DNA of 64,000 nucleotides from Populus alba (taxonomy: Eukaryota > Streptophyta > Magnoliopsida > Malpighiales > Salicaceae): NCBI RefSeq assembly GCF_005239225.2, contig NC_133293.1, positions 1,426,001 to 1,490,000 on the forward strand, given 5' to 3'. This document shows, in pieces, positions 43,180 through 55,910 of this stretch. The notes under the pieces are model-generated. The model saw only the letters and a list, made by a program, of their open reading frames with translations, had not been told where the DNA came from and did not search any database. The translations under genes and the position numbers were made by a program. Every line of letters starts with the position of its first letter. Position 1 is the stretch's first letter.

Positions 43180-44461
43180 ATTTTTTTTTCTATTTAGTTA
43201 TTAAACTTTCATGACGCGAATTAAGGTTTGACAGGTTATCCTGATTTGAAAGGTTAATAACAATTCTAAAACGCGTAACTTTTCACTGTAGCTAAAGCTC
43301 TTTTTTTTTTTGCAGTTTTTTTTTTTTTTTTTCTTCTGTGGCATTTTTTTTTTTGTTTTGGTTTTTTTTCCTGTAGCAGTTTTTCCTTTTTTTTTGTTTT
43401 TTTACATGTTTTTTTTTTAAAGCGTGGGTTTTTCACTGTAGCAGCTTTGTTTTTTTTTTCCTCGCTTTTGTTTTTTCTGTTTTTTACATATAATGTATCA
43501 CTGTGCACACAGTGAAACACTTGACTTTTTTTTTTCATTTTTGTTTTCCTCCTTCTTTTTTCTTGTTTTGCCCATGGGTGTTTTTTTTTTTTTTTTTTTG
43601 CTTTTTTTTGTTTTTTTTTTTTTAATGAATTTTTTTTGTTTAATTTAGTTTGTTAATGTGAAAAAAAAATTAATTTAGTTATCATACTTTTATTACAAGA
43701 ATCTCGGTTTTTTTATATATTAAGCTGGTTGAGAACTTAGTTTTGTAGCTTTTTAAAAAAAAAAAAAAAAACACTATGGATTACTATAGTGTTTTTCCCT
43801 TATATGATTTTTTTTGGCTGCAGTGTTTCCCCCACATGTTTATTTTTTAAATTATCTTTGTTAAATTTATTTTTTTAATATTGAGTTAGTTGAGAATTTA
43901 GCTTTAGTTTTCCCCACGTTTTTTTATTATAATTATTATTATATTGTATTATATTATATGACTGTTTTTTTCTTTTGTTTTTTTCTTTTTAATTTTTTTT
44001 AATGAATTTTTTTTGTTTGATTTAGTTTGTTAATGTTAAATTCTTTTTTATTTAGTTATCATATTTTCATGATACAAATCTCGGGTTTAATAGATTAACC
44101 TGATTTGACGAGTTATTTTTTTTCATTTAGTTTAGTTTGTTAAAGTTAATTTTTTTTCTATTTAATTATCAGACTTTCCATAACACGTATCTTGGGCTTG
44201 ACGGGTTAACCCGGTTAATTCTAGATAAACCCGTCATTTTTCTTTCTATTTAGTTATTAAACTTTCATGACGCAAATCTCAGGTTTTACGGGATAACCTG
44301 GTTTAAAGGATTAACCCAATTAATTCAATTTTTTTTCTTTTTCTTTTTCTTTTTCATTAGTTTTTTTTCTTTCTGTTGATTTTTTTTTCTTTTTTTTTAA
44401 TTAATCTATTTAATTATCACATTTTTATGACACGACCTTATAGTCAGATCCACATCTAATA

Positions 44462-44615
44462 TTCTTGGGTCCGGTGTTACAGTCAGGCTCACTTAAACTT
44501 GGATCATGCAAGTTTAATTTTATTATTAATATTATAAATATTACTCTTAGGTCAAGCGTTGCAGCCAAACACAAATTCTTGGGTATAACTTTGCAGAAAA
44601 ACCCAAGATTTTTAT
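44462..44615. repeat. Degenerate minisatellite, about 50-70 bp unit
   Basis: Three related segments: CTTGGGTCCGGTGTTACAGT, CTTAGGTCAAGCGTTGCAGC and CTTGGGTATAACTTTGCAGA, each followed by CA(G/A)-CTCA/CAAA-type words. The design resembles the 65-bp minisatellite at 12 and 15.5 kb, but the sequence is different. Confidence 0.55.
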
Positions 44616-44680
44616 TTTTTTTAAATATTTTTTATACAAAAAAAATGACCCGCAGGCATCGCGCTGGTATCAAAGCTTTT

Positions 44681-44703
44681 ATATATATATATATATATAT
44701 ATA
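44681..44703. repeat. (AT)n microsatellite
   Basis: Directly visible run following AAAGCTTTT. Confidence 0.95.
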
Positions 44704-44793
44704 ATCATTGTCAAGCGGACGAACAACATCACCATGTGTATGCTAGCTAGCTAGCTAGCTAGCTAGGTACGTAGTCGGCAAGTCCCAGCACTC

Positions 44794-44824
<31 letters not shown>

Positions 44825-47186
44825 TCTTTTATAGCCACTCAAGTGGCATTTGGTTGTTAACAAATTATTTTGAGGTTAAGTAAGCAGATCGATCGATGTT
44901 GGAACCCTAAAAGAAAAAGGGAAATCCAGTAAGTATTGATTGCATTATGTGCATGTGAGGATGGTCCTACAGCATCTTCATTAAATTTTAGTTATTCGGT
45001 GGAGAATTAAGTAGATAATAATGATGCTGGAGAATTCTCAAAAAATGATGGAGAATTATCAAGTTTTTTCTTCTTCTTCAAAAGCAGCCCTAATTAATAT
45101 TAATTTCTAGCAGGGTGGGGTAGTGTGGGGCATAAAAAAGTATTTTCATTGTTGATAGTTCACTAATATTTTTAATTTTATAAAAATAAAAAAAAAATCC
45201 AACATATTTTAAATATGGTATATTAAAAGTGTCAGTATTTTTTATTTACGCAACCAATCTCTTCCCTAAAATTTTTAAAAACTAGTTGGGATTCTTGGTG
45301 ATCATAATAGTACATTGTAACTCTTGTCCAATCAAAAACCTCTCGAACCCATTTAGAAAGGGTCGCCATGACATTGAGCTCTGGTGAAAGGATACGACAA
45401 CCTTCACAATGAGTTTTTTAAAATTATTCAATGGTTTTTCCATGCATGTTTATTTTTATTTTCTTTTAGTTAAATAAAAAAAATAAATTTAAAAAAATAA
45501 TTATTATACCCATCAGTGTCTATGACTCGAGTCGCAGATCTAGCGGGTTAATCCTAGTTGATTTGAATCAATCCAAAACATATTAATCTCAAGATATTAA
45601 TAAAAAGAGTTACAATGACACCTTCTTAGGAAAAAAATCTTGAAACCAAATTGGGTTTTAATGGGTCATATTTGGACTTATTTCAAATCATTCAATTGTT
45701 TTGTGTTTTCTCCGGTTGCTTTTTTATTTTTATTAAATGAAGAGCATAGAACAAAAGGGTTATATTTCTTTTAAACAAAGCATGAAAGGAGGAATTGTAC
45801 TAGCAAATCATTTAGTTTATGTGGAACGTCAATTATAAAAAATTACTAGCTATATACTTAAATAAAATACTTTTAAAGAATTCCCTAAAACACGAGATCA
45901 AGTTTTATATTTTGCATCTATATCTTAGTATTTTAATTTTAGTCTTAGTTTTAATAAATAAAAAATTAATATTTATTGACTCATATAATTCTCAATCTAT
46001 TTTATTACACATATACATCAAATTTTAACTTTACAATTTTTTGTTTTCTCCTTAAGAACACATTATTAATTCCTAGGTTATTTTTATGTTCAAAATTCTT
46101 TTAACCCCGATCCATAGTAGCTGCAGAGTGCAGATCACTGACTAGCAGCAGTATGAAATGCTATTATTATCAGTTATGAAGTCATAACATTGTTTTGTCG
46201 TCATTTAAATGTGTGATAGTCGTAATAGAATTTGTTGGCCTCAATAACACTCAACATTAAAAAAAAAAGTTAAAAAATATATTTCCATTCTATTTTTTTT
46301 AAGAAAAAAATAAAGATCATGAAGCAGCTTATTTTCAAGACAAAATAAAATTGAGTTTTTTTATTTATTTTATAATAAAAACATCTTCAAATTAACCAGC
46401 TTGTACAAAATTAAATGACAATGTGACATTAGTATGAATTCTAGAAATAAAACCAACTTCTTTTTATCATCAAGTTGAACAATTAGTGCCTTATGATGCT
46501 TCTCCTCTACTTTATAAGTTTTGGTTCTCTATTCAAATGTACAAACATATCATTCAGATTATCCTTATTAATTTATATAAATTATCTCTACCAAGATTTA
46601 TCAATATCAAATTATATGCATAGATATCTACCTCGTCATAATAAATCTTATCCATATATTTTCTAACAGAAAAATACTTCACAACATTGGGTTATTTTTA
46701 TTTTTTTTAGTACTTTAATCCATCTAATTTTATATGATTTGGGGTGTAGTTCTAATGATAATTTTAACTTGTCAATTCTATGTTCACTAATAATATTTTT
46801 ACAGCTATTATTATTAATAATCAAATCAAACATGTTTTTATTTATGGTTTATCTTATATAAAATAACTTTTTTCATTGCAAATCTTCGACAACTTTTAGA
46901 TCTAACAATATCTTCTAAAAACGTAGATATGCTCCTTTCATCGTCATCATCATTGTTGTAACCTAATTTTAGTTCATTTGTTTTAATTTAATTTTAAGAA
47001 GGTTAAAATTTGAAATCAAAAATGATTTCCAATTAAAGATGTAATTTATCAACTTATAGAAAAAATTAAGGATTGTAATGTATTTTTGTTATTCTCTTCT
47101 CAATTTTCAGAATAATGATAGTTATTTTTTTTGAAATTTGATTTTGAATTAAATTTAAATTTAAAAAAAAAATGTTTGAGACTTTG

Positions 47187-47188
<2 letters not shown>
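44704..47188. other. Intergenic, no gene seen; SSRs
   Basis: Contains a CTAG tetranucleotide run (44741-44766), an ATT run (44794-44824), and a stretch (45250-45410) related to 48411-48600. Short open frames here have no motifs. Confidence 0.55.

Positions 47189-47251
<63 letters not shown>
47189..47251. repeat. (TA)31 microsatellite
   Basis: The longest perfect dinucleotide run in the window. Confidence 0.97.
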
Positions 47252-47253
<2 letters not shown>

Positions 47254-49474
47254 CGAGACTCCTGTATTTATTATAAATACGCATCTCAGTACATAAAAAT
47301 AAAAAAGAGAGAGGGGAAGCATTACAAGAAAAACTAGGGGAGCACAATACAGATAAAAAAAACCTAGCAGCCTCCATCTCTACCATTGAAGACGTCAACG
47401 CCAGCCAAAGAAAACACAAAACCCCTCATCCCTCTACTGTAAAACGGCCATTGTTGTTTTCAATTCCTACTCCTAAGCTTCCTCGAGAACCCGAACTTCC
47501 AAAAAAGGAAGACTGAGACCGAAACTTCAAAATTTAATTCCTTTAGTTCGTTTGTCTGATATGGCATGATGGCATAGTACAATAATGCATGTTTTGGGTT
47601 TATGGGCTACATCATTTATTAACAGGTTGGGCTTACGTTTGGACTTTTTTTTTTGGGTTGACCTTGTTTGTTTGGACTAAGTGCAATATTTGAGCTAATG
47701 GGTTTTCGGGCTTTAATGGAATGTTTTATTTGTCAATTTCCTTTTTATTTATTTTTTAAAATTAATCAATGAGAGTTTTTTTTTCATCAAAATTTTATTT
47801 CAATAGCCAAACTAAAAAAAAATCATTGCTTTGCATAATTTAGCATAAAACAAATACCAGTAGCATAAAAAATATATATTGTTTTTGCATGTATTTTTTT
47901 TTTTTTTGGGCTTGATAGTAAATTTATGGAGTCTATTAAAAAGCTTAACCCAAAAATAATAGTCCATTGAGCCTCCATATAAAATGCCAAAAACTCATCT
48001 CTTTTGAAAGGATCCAAATCTCACATTTGTCATTCTTGCGAGTCAAATAGCCATTTTAAAAACTCAATTCAAAAGTGTTCGAGAAAAGTGGATTTACGAC
48101 AAGTATCAATACTAGTATTTAATGATGTCAAAGTCAGAAAATATAAACTCTGAAATTTATTATGCTAGAGTAAAAAATATTAAATACAATATTTATTAAC
48201 ATCAAAGTCAGGAATATCATACCTTTTCTTCACATAATATTTATCAATGCTAAAGTTAGAAATATTTGTAGTCGAATATTCACAAGTGACAGAGTCGGGA
48301 ATATTATAAGCAAACCATCAAAAACAAAACAAACCCTTAACAATTTAAGACAAAACTAGCAATGCATTATACCTTAGGTAAGACGCTTAAGGGGTAATAA
48401 TATTTTTCATTTTGCGTAACCAGTCCTGTAACATAGAATCTCTGTAAACTAGTTAGGGTTTCTAGTGATTTTAATACTAGATGGTAATTTCTTAAACAAA
48501 ACTTTTTCTCTCTGAGAACAAAATGCTAGATATATGTTCTTTTCACATTGAAAATTATAAAGGTTGCCACAATATCGAGTGCGACAATCATCATCATACT
48601 TATACAAATCTTCTTTATCATCTCCATCAGGTTCGCACATCTTACCCTTATTTTTGGAAGGTTCTTGCTAATACTACCCTTTAATGATGATGATTGATTT
48701 CTATCTCTCGAGTTATGATGTTCTATCTTGGTCAGAGAAGGCTTTATAGCCATTATAAAGTTCATCTTCACCAATAACCTCCATATATAAAAATAGTTAT
48801 TTATGTGGATCTTCAAGAATTAGTCTGGAGTAAGGCCTATCCCAAGATAAGTCTCTAAGTACGTTTATCTCCTCTTTGCAGAACATATTTATACCTCTTA
48901 TTATCTAAACTAAATAGTCCAAGCTATTTGATGTTGTTGTCATTGTTAGCTCCAAACAATTTAGCTTATGCTCATGTGCCTACAAAACTCCCTAGATAGC
49001 ATTTATTTTGGCGCTCTAGGGTGAATCGTTTCTATCATCTTTTTCCATAAAAAAGAACAACTTGATCTGATATTAATTGACATTGCATGTAACATGAATT
49101 AAAAAATAAGAATGTCAAGCTTTAAGGTTACAACTCAAAACTATAGAGAAATAGGAAAAAAAACTTTGATATTTTCTAAAAAGTTTTATAATTCAGTAAT
49201 TTTATATGAAAAATAGTCTCCATTATTGTTTAAATACAATAAAAGTATTTTAATTTTGTAAAATTTTAATTAAATTAAAAGTTTTATTTTAAATTATCTA
49301 GAGGGAAGAAATGGAGGCAGTGGCCCCTGTGTCACCCACGGTCAACTCAGCCTCCCTAGCCATCCAGCTGTTAGCCCTAAGTCAAAGAAAAAGAAAAGGA
49401 AACAAGGGATAAAGTGAAGGGAATTTTGCAAGTTATTAATTAGGCGTATGGTGAGCATGTGCTTCAAGTTTGGC

Positions 49475-49650
49475 GAAATTTAAAGTGTTTGGAAGTGTGA
49501 GTAACCTTTTCAAATAGTTTTTCATGCCGAAAAGCATGTCAATAATATTTTTTATTTTTTAAAAATCATATTAACGATCTAAAAGCGCCATATTGATCTA
49601 AGGTTATTTTTATCAATTTATTTTTTAATATTTAAGTTAATTTAAAATTA
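49475..49650 (+). repeat. AT-rich MITE-like repeat, copy 5 (partial)
   Basis: AAAGTGTTTGGAAGTGTGAG, then TAGTTTTTCATGCCGAAAAG, CATGTCAATAATATTTTT and AAAGCGCCATATTGATC follow the family start; the 3' half is degraded. Confidence 0.6.
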
Positions 49651-50904
49651 AGTTTTTTATTAAAAAAAAAATTATCACTAAGAGTTTAAGCCTTTCAATC
49701 CAAGTTAACTTAAGTGAATTAAATATTTTTTTTTTATCTCAGTATTATATTAAAATTTTATTTAATTGATAGTTAAAATCAGTTTTTTTTTTAGAAAAAA
49801 AAAAAAAAAGGCATGTTTTATATATATATATATCCTAAAAAAATTATTATGACCCGTGGTATGGTTTAAAACTAACCCGGTCCAAGAACAGTAGAAAAAA
49901 AAAAATTTAAGGGTCATGGGTTTTGGCCTTCACCCGGAAAAGTTGTGTCATGTCATGTCATGTTCGAGTGGGCCTCGGTTCCAGTTTCTTATAACGAGGC
50001 CTCACCTTCTATCATTTTATCATGCGTACGTGGCGCAACGACTGCTCATGATTCAAACCTTCCAGCAAAGATGGCCATTTCAATTTGGGACCCACGAATA
50101 GAGGGAGCGGGATTCAATTGAGTTGTAACTTGTAAGTGGTAAGAAGATATTCCTAACATCAAGATTCATGAGAATGAGAAGGATTTATTGATTTTAAAAA
50201 TATATAAAAATATATAAAAATATTTTTTTAAAAAAAATAATATTTTTAACATCATTTATTAAAAGATCAAATAACATTAAAAAAATTAAATTTTATAAAA
50301 GATAATTTTTTTAGCAAAAATAAATACATACTTCATCGATACTATGATAGTTTTATTTGAAAAAATAATTTAAAAAGATGTTACAAATTATAATATTTTA
50401 AAATTCAAATTTTTATTATAATTTAAGATGAGAAACAAATTTAAAGCAACGAAAAACAAATAATTTTTTAAATTATGAGTTTAAAAACAAGTCAACTACA
50501 CCAGACTATAAATACCAAAAACAAAGTAGAAGGTTATTTTTTTTTAAAAAAAAAAAAAAAACAGGTTAATTTTATTATTTAAAATTATGTATGTATAAAG
50601 TATTTCAAACAGAAATTCTACAATGATAATGATAAGATGTAAATACTAATATTTATAATATATAAAAAAAAATAGAAGTAAAAAATGTGATTTTCTCTAT
50701 ATTTTATTTATCAGAAGTGAAAAAAAAGTAGGTTTAGACAAATTAAATAAAATACAAGCCACATGCCTGAGATTTTCTCAACACCCCTCGTTTCATCGTA
50801 AATACTATCTTTGGCTGGTGGATTACAAGCTATGCATCCTCCAACAACTCCACAAAGCAATCTTCGTCCATCCTAATTCGCTGCAAATAACAGGTTTAGA
50901 GTTG

Positions 50905-51122
50905 GGCATGAAATGTGTTTATAGTTATTTTTTAAAGTATTTTTTATTTAAAAATATATTAAATTAATATATTTTTTTATTTTTTTTAAAATTTATTTTT
51001 AATATCAACACATATCAAAAATATTTAAAAAATATTAAAAATATATTAATTTGAAAATAAAGAAAAAAATAAAAAATATTTAAATCTTTTTAAAAATATA
51101 TTTTTAAAATACAAACAGAATC
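50905..51122 (+). repeat. AT-rich MITE-like repeat, copy 6
   Basis: ATGAAATGTGTTTATAGTTA, AAAGTATTTTTTATTTA, AATATATTAAATTAATAT, AATATCAACACATATCAA, TATATTAATTTGAAAATAAA and ATTTTTAAAATACAAACAG; well preserved end to end. Confidence 0.65.
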
Positions 51123-51890
51123 ATGAGCTCACATTAATTGGATCTTCAAGCACAATCATAAAGACGACTTAAGGAGATCAAACCTTTATTATTCCAAAAA
51201 CAAAAGCACCACCACAGCTCGTCCCTCCATGCTCAACCACTCTACCACCATCCCAAATACAAGCATCTCCACCTTAAACCCAAAAAAAAAAAGCCCTCCA
51301 ATATTATGACAAATAAAGCTAAAATTCATCCTTATTTTACTTTAAATTGTATACAGTATAATCCACATGAGCCATGACAAAAAAAATAAACACGTACTTT
51401 TGGAGTAGAACTGTATTTTCATATATTTAATGTATAGTATAATTATTTTCATGCCCTTAAAAATAATAATAAAAAAAAAACACGGCTAATATCTTAAAGA
51501 CATTTTTAGATTTTCACATCTTTATACGATGTAATTACCATATAGCCCATGTGTCAACTCTTTTGTCAAAGGTCAAGGGGCATTTAAGTTTTTTAATCTT
51601 GATTTTCTTGGAATTATTCTATGAAATTAAGGATATTATGATCTTTCTATAATTAAAAAAAAGTATAAGCGTGCTAGTAAGTTGGAGGTGCTCGCACCCT
51701 TCAAGCAACATGTGTGGGGCCCCTCGGTGGCCGTTGGTAGTCTTCCACAACAGCGTCCAAAGCATCACGCCATCCTCTATACGATGGACCGGTACGTGTT
51801 GGTCTCCATGACAAAGAAGAGCTCTTTCGATAATTTTTCTTCTCCTCCCTCTTTTCTCTCTCCTCCACCTCAAAAGTGTGCTAAACTTGT

Positions 51891-53290
51891 AAAGTAGTCC
51901 TCAATCACTTAATTGTATCGAATTTGATTATTTTTTTTAATTTCATCTATTGACATTTGATTTTTTATATATTTTTTAATCAAATTTAATCCTCGTTCTT
52001 TTGATTCCTGTTTATTTTGCTTTTAATTTTTTTTATTGGATTTTGTTTTTTGATTTAATCTCTAATCATTTGATTTTAATTCTTTTCTAATTCTCATTCT
52101 TATAATTACAATTTCTTTTATTTTGAGTTATCTTCTTGATTAATTGTTCTTTTTTGTATTTTCATCTCTTATTGTTTAATTTCATTAAATTTTCATATCA
52201 TATTTGGTGCTTATTTTTATCATGTTTTTAAAACCTGACTTGAGAGCCAACCCAATATGTCTTGCGTCACGATTCAAGTCAAATAACTGGGGTTTTATCG
52301 AGGTCAAACAGATTTTTTATTGTGCAGGAAGTAAAAATGACATTATTTTTATTAAAAAAAAATTAATGGTAAAAGCAAAATTAATGGGTGTTAACATGAT
52401 TTTTTTCCTAGCCAATCACTTGATCTTTTATTCAACTAGAAAGTAAAAATGGTATTATTTTGATTAAAAAAAAAAACATAATGGAGAAAAAGTTGAATTA
52501 TAATCTTCTTTGTTTTTATTGGTCTTTCTTTGTTTCGGATTTTTTTTTAGGTTCTGTTTTTCAATTTTATCCCATTCAATTTGATTTTGTTTATATATAT
52601 ATATATATATATATGGTAATCATTTTCTTTATTGTTGCTTTTTTTTTAATTTTTTTTGGTATTTTTTTTCAATTTTAACCCTCAACATTTTATTTCATTT
52701 CTTCTTTTTTTTTTTTAGATTTAGTTCTTATTTTTTTAATTACTTTTTTTTTATCATTTTCTTTATTTGTTTTATTTTCCAAGTTTATCCCTTATCATTT
52801 TATTTCATTTGTTTTTTATCCAATTTTGGTTCTCATTCTTTTAATTGCTTTTTTTTTCTTTTTTTTATTCTATTTTTTATTAAGTCCCTCATTATTTTCT
52901 TTCATTATTTTTTATATCATATTTGGTTTTCATTGTTTTGATAACTATTCTTTTTTATTCTATTTTTTTTTATGATTAAGAATTTTGTTCAAGATTTTTT
53001 TTTTATCTTCTGTATGGTCATCTTGGTCTCATGACTATAGTTGTTGGTTTCAAAGATTAGTCTGATTTAACTTTGGTTTTTTTTTTAATTTTTTAATTTC
53101 ATCCTTTGACGTTAGGATATTGACCATGAGCTATCTATTTTTTTTCCCTTTACTTCCTCTAAGGTTATCTCAGATAGTGAATTAGTCAAGTTAACCCAAG
53201 TTCACTCAAGTTATCTTCGATGGAATATCTTTTTTATGTTAGAAAAAAAATTGATTCACCCCGTAGCTTAGCGCAAGCAAAAAAATCTAG
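51891..53290 (+). mobile_element. T-rich repeat block, candidate Helitron 3' end (B)
   Basis: Degenerate tandem segments of roughly 100-130 bp built from TTTTATTTCATTTGTTTTTT, TTTGGTTCTCATTCTTTTAA and TTGCTTTTTTTTC run from 51900 to 52960. They are followed by GGTCTCATGACTATAG and AAGTTAACCCAAG words. The block ends ATTCACCCCGTAGCTTAGCG, CAAGC, seven A, then TCTAG with T as the next base (53287-53291). A CTAG|T end preceded by a short GC-richer fold is the Helitron 3' signature. The fold here is decayed and no 5' TC end could be fixed, so this is tentative. Confidence 0.33.
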
Positions 53291-53526
53291 TAAGAATTAC
53301 TTAAGAGATCAGGGTTTTGCACAGTACACTCTTATTGTGCACTATGCACTCTGGTTTTTTTCATTTTGATTATCAAATATTTTTCTCTTTGATTGCACTC
53401 TTTTATAGTCAATTTCTTATATTTTTTTATGGACCGAAATAATTAAAAAATAGAGGAATAAAATATAAAACATGGCAAAATATAGTCGCTAGGTTTCAAA
53501 GAGAAAAGAGAAAGTCACCGAAAAAT

Positions 53527-53556
53527 GATTAGAGAGAGAGAGAGAGAGAGAGAGAG
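53527..53556. repeat. (GA)n microsatellite
   Basis: Visible AGAGAG run of about 30 bases. Confidence 0.93.
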
Positions 53557-55714
53557 TCATTGGTTAGTCATATTATGATCACAAAAATATTATTTTTGGT
53601 GTCAACGGGTTTTATTTGATGAGATAAATTTCATTGAGATGAGTTTGTTACCTTTATTTTGTTGGGGGAAAAATCAATGTTGACAGAGAATTTTTTCTTT
53701 TGGTTTGATTGTGTTTTTAAACATGTTTTTTTTTGGTGTTTTGAGTTAATTTATTAGTTTAATGATGTCATAAGGATGTTTATTAGTGTTTTAGATAAAA
53801 ATAAGTTGTAAATAATATTTTTTAGGTTAAAAACACCAGACTAATTTTCTGACCACCTATTCGATGGTAAAAAATTGAGCAAGTAAGCAACAAGTTGTTT
53901 GTCTTTTTTTTAAAAAAAAGCAGGAAGTACAACATATCATCACCGTTTTTGCCAACACAAAAAAAGAAGAAAGAAAAGAAAAGGCTAATTGCACAAGCAT
54001 AGCCTTGCAAGCCCATTTTTTTTATTATAAATAAGTTCATTCCAAATAGCAAATTATTAAAAAATAAAGAAATAAAATTATTAGACATAACTTGTTCAAT
54101 AGCCTTTATTGCAAGATTAAATAATTTAATCTATATTTATCTCTTCATTTTACAGTTTAGTCTTTGGTAATCATTAATGAGTTTTTATCTATTTACTAGC
54201 ATAGATAATTATTAATTTATTTAATTAAATACATGCATTATTTTTTTTTATTTACGAGTAAATTTGTTTCTTGATATAAAAAAATAAATTGAAAACATCT
54301 ATATATATTTTTTTTTGTGTCAAATGTTTTTTGATCCATTCCACGATATAGCTTGGCCCACTAACTAGTTTCATATCTATATGCCATGTAACTATTATTT
54401 GGAGATATGCTGTCAAAGTAAAATAAGAAGGGCTTTGAAAATAGGGCCGTTCTTATTTTATATCTTCTTCTCTCCTCTATTTTCATGTCTACTCTATCAA
54501 AAAATACAAAGTGGTTTGTCATATTTTTTTACGTTAATTTTAATCCTTATTATTTTGATTTTTATCTCCTTTCTTCTTCTTCTTCTTCTTCTTTGTCATT
54601 TGAGATTTTTTAATCACTTTGTTTTTTTTATTTTTTTAATTTGATCCTTTTATATTAAATTAATTTAAAATTATTCTTAGTGATTTTTTTTGGCTGATTT
54701 AACATGGCCCCAGCACTATATCAGCAATAGGTCTTGATGTCAAGTCAATGCTAAATTTTACAAAATAAGATTAAGTTTTATTTATTAAAAAAATTAAAAC
54801 TTTTAGAACCTGATTTTAAACTAAACCTTCATCATAGGAAATAAGATTCATCAGGCCTCCGGGATGTTTTTATAATCATTATATGAGATTACCAATCAAT
54901 TTATTACGGTCTTTTGGGCGTTTTATAGATGTTTCCAGGTAAGAAGATGGTTTAAAAAAAGGTTTTTGTGTCAATTTGATCGGAGGCTAGCTTTTCACCC
55001 ACTTTGTAAAATGATTGTACGGTGCTGCTAAAGGCGCAGGCTCCGTGATCATCCCACGCCCCTTTATCAGTAAATATATGGCGATCATAGCAGAAAATGG
55101 GGCGCTGTCGACCGCAATTGTCTACCACTGCGCATGACAGGATGGCTTATTTGTTTTGAAAAACACTTTAAATATTTTATATAAAATCTTTTTTTAAAAA
55201 AAAATAAATTCATTAAACTCGATTGAACCTAAAACTTTAATTACAAGTCTTATTAGTTAATTCCAGATTAATTTAATACATAAATAACTCAATATTTACA
55301 AAATAACATGTTAACATTAAATATTTTTTAGTAAGGCCAGATTTGTATCAGGCCACGAGGCTTAAAGATAGACAACATAATCAGATTTTATGGAAAAAAG
55401 CACATGGGTGTTATATTAAAATTATAATTATTATAGTTTTTTTTATTAAAATTTTCTTTTGAAATTACGAGTGATGTTTTTCTTACTCCTGGGAATCACG
55501 CTGATAGTACTTAGATATTTTCTTACTAAAAAAATTAAATCTAGCCAGCATAATAACACATGGACATATCTAGTTGAAACTAGAATATTAAAAAATATAT
55601 ATATATATATATTATAGTTTGGATCCAAATAGCAAATTATTAATAAATAAAAAAGCACACCTCTAAATTATAAGACCGATCTCTCAACAAAGAATTATTG
55701 GAAAAACTGTTTAG

Positions 55715-55910
55715 AAAATATGGTTGAGATTATGGTTGTGGTTGATTTTCAAAGTGTTTTTTATATCAAAATATATTAAAATAATTTTTTTTTATTTTTA
55801 AAAAATTATTTTTAAGATCAGCGCATCAAAATGATTTAAAATAAAAAAAAAATTAATTTTTAACAATTTTTTTTTTTAAAAATATGAATACAATCACATT
55901 TCTAAGCTAT
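55715..55910 (+). repeat. AT-rich MITE-like repeat, copy 7
   Basis: ATGGTTGTGGTTGATTTTCA, AAGTGTTTTTTATATCAAA, ATATATTAAAATAATTTTT, AGATCAGCGCATCAAAATGA and AAAAATATGAATACAATCAC. The GTTGTGGTTG start is close to the termini of the larger MITE-like element at 27.8 kb. Confidence 0.68.

Larger units (their letters stand above)
42725..44680 (+). mobile_element. T-rich repeat block, candidate non-autonomous Helitron (A)
   Basis: About 1.95 kb with extreme T excess on the plus strand. Its left end has TCCCGTGTGTATATATATAT, then a 17-bp stem hairpin (42757-42797). Inside are repeated modules: TTTAGTTTGTTAATGTTAAA, ATTTAGTTATCAAACTTTCA, TGACACGTATCT, and TTGACGGGTTAACC inverted repeats. The module pair near 43070-43260 recurs at 44125-44320. 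A GC-richer hairpin (44648-44668) lies near the right end. TC start, internal repeats, and a 3' hairpin resemble a Helitron, but the terminal CTAG is not intact (CTTT). It could instead be an LTR of unknown type. Confidence 0.35.
47252..51890. other. Intergenic, no gene confirmed; repeat fragments
   Basis: No coding region can be supported. The minus-strand open frame 47419-47066 depends on the TA run for half its length. Its first 60 codons (start MCFLWLALTSSMVEMEAARF) show no motif I know. MITE-like repeats occur at about 49475-49650 and 50905-51120, with an AT-rich piece at 50190-50330 that may be another. A less AT-rich patch (51680-51895) has no interpretable frame. Confidence 0.5.

Noticed and set aside
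43266..43538. Minus-strand open frame with many lysines
   Set aside because: It is the complement of T-rich repeat DNA; no motif, start context or splice support.
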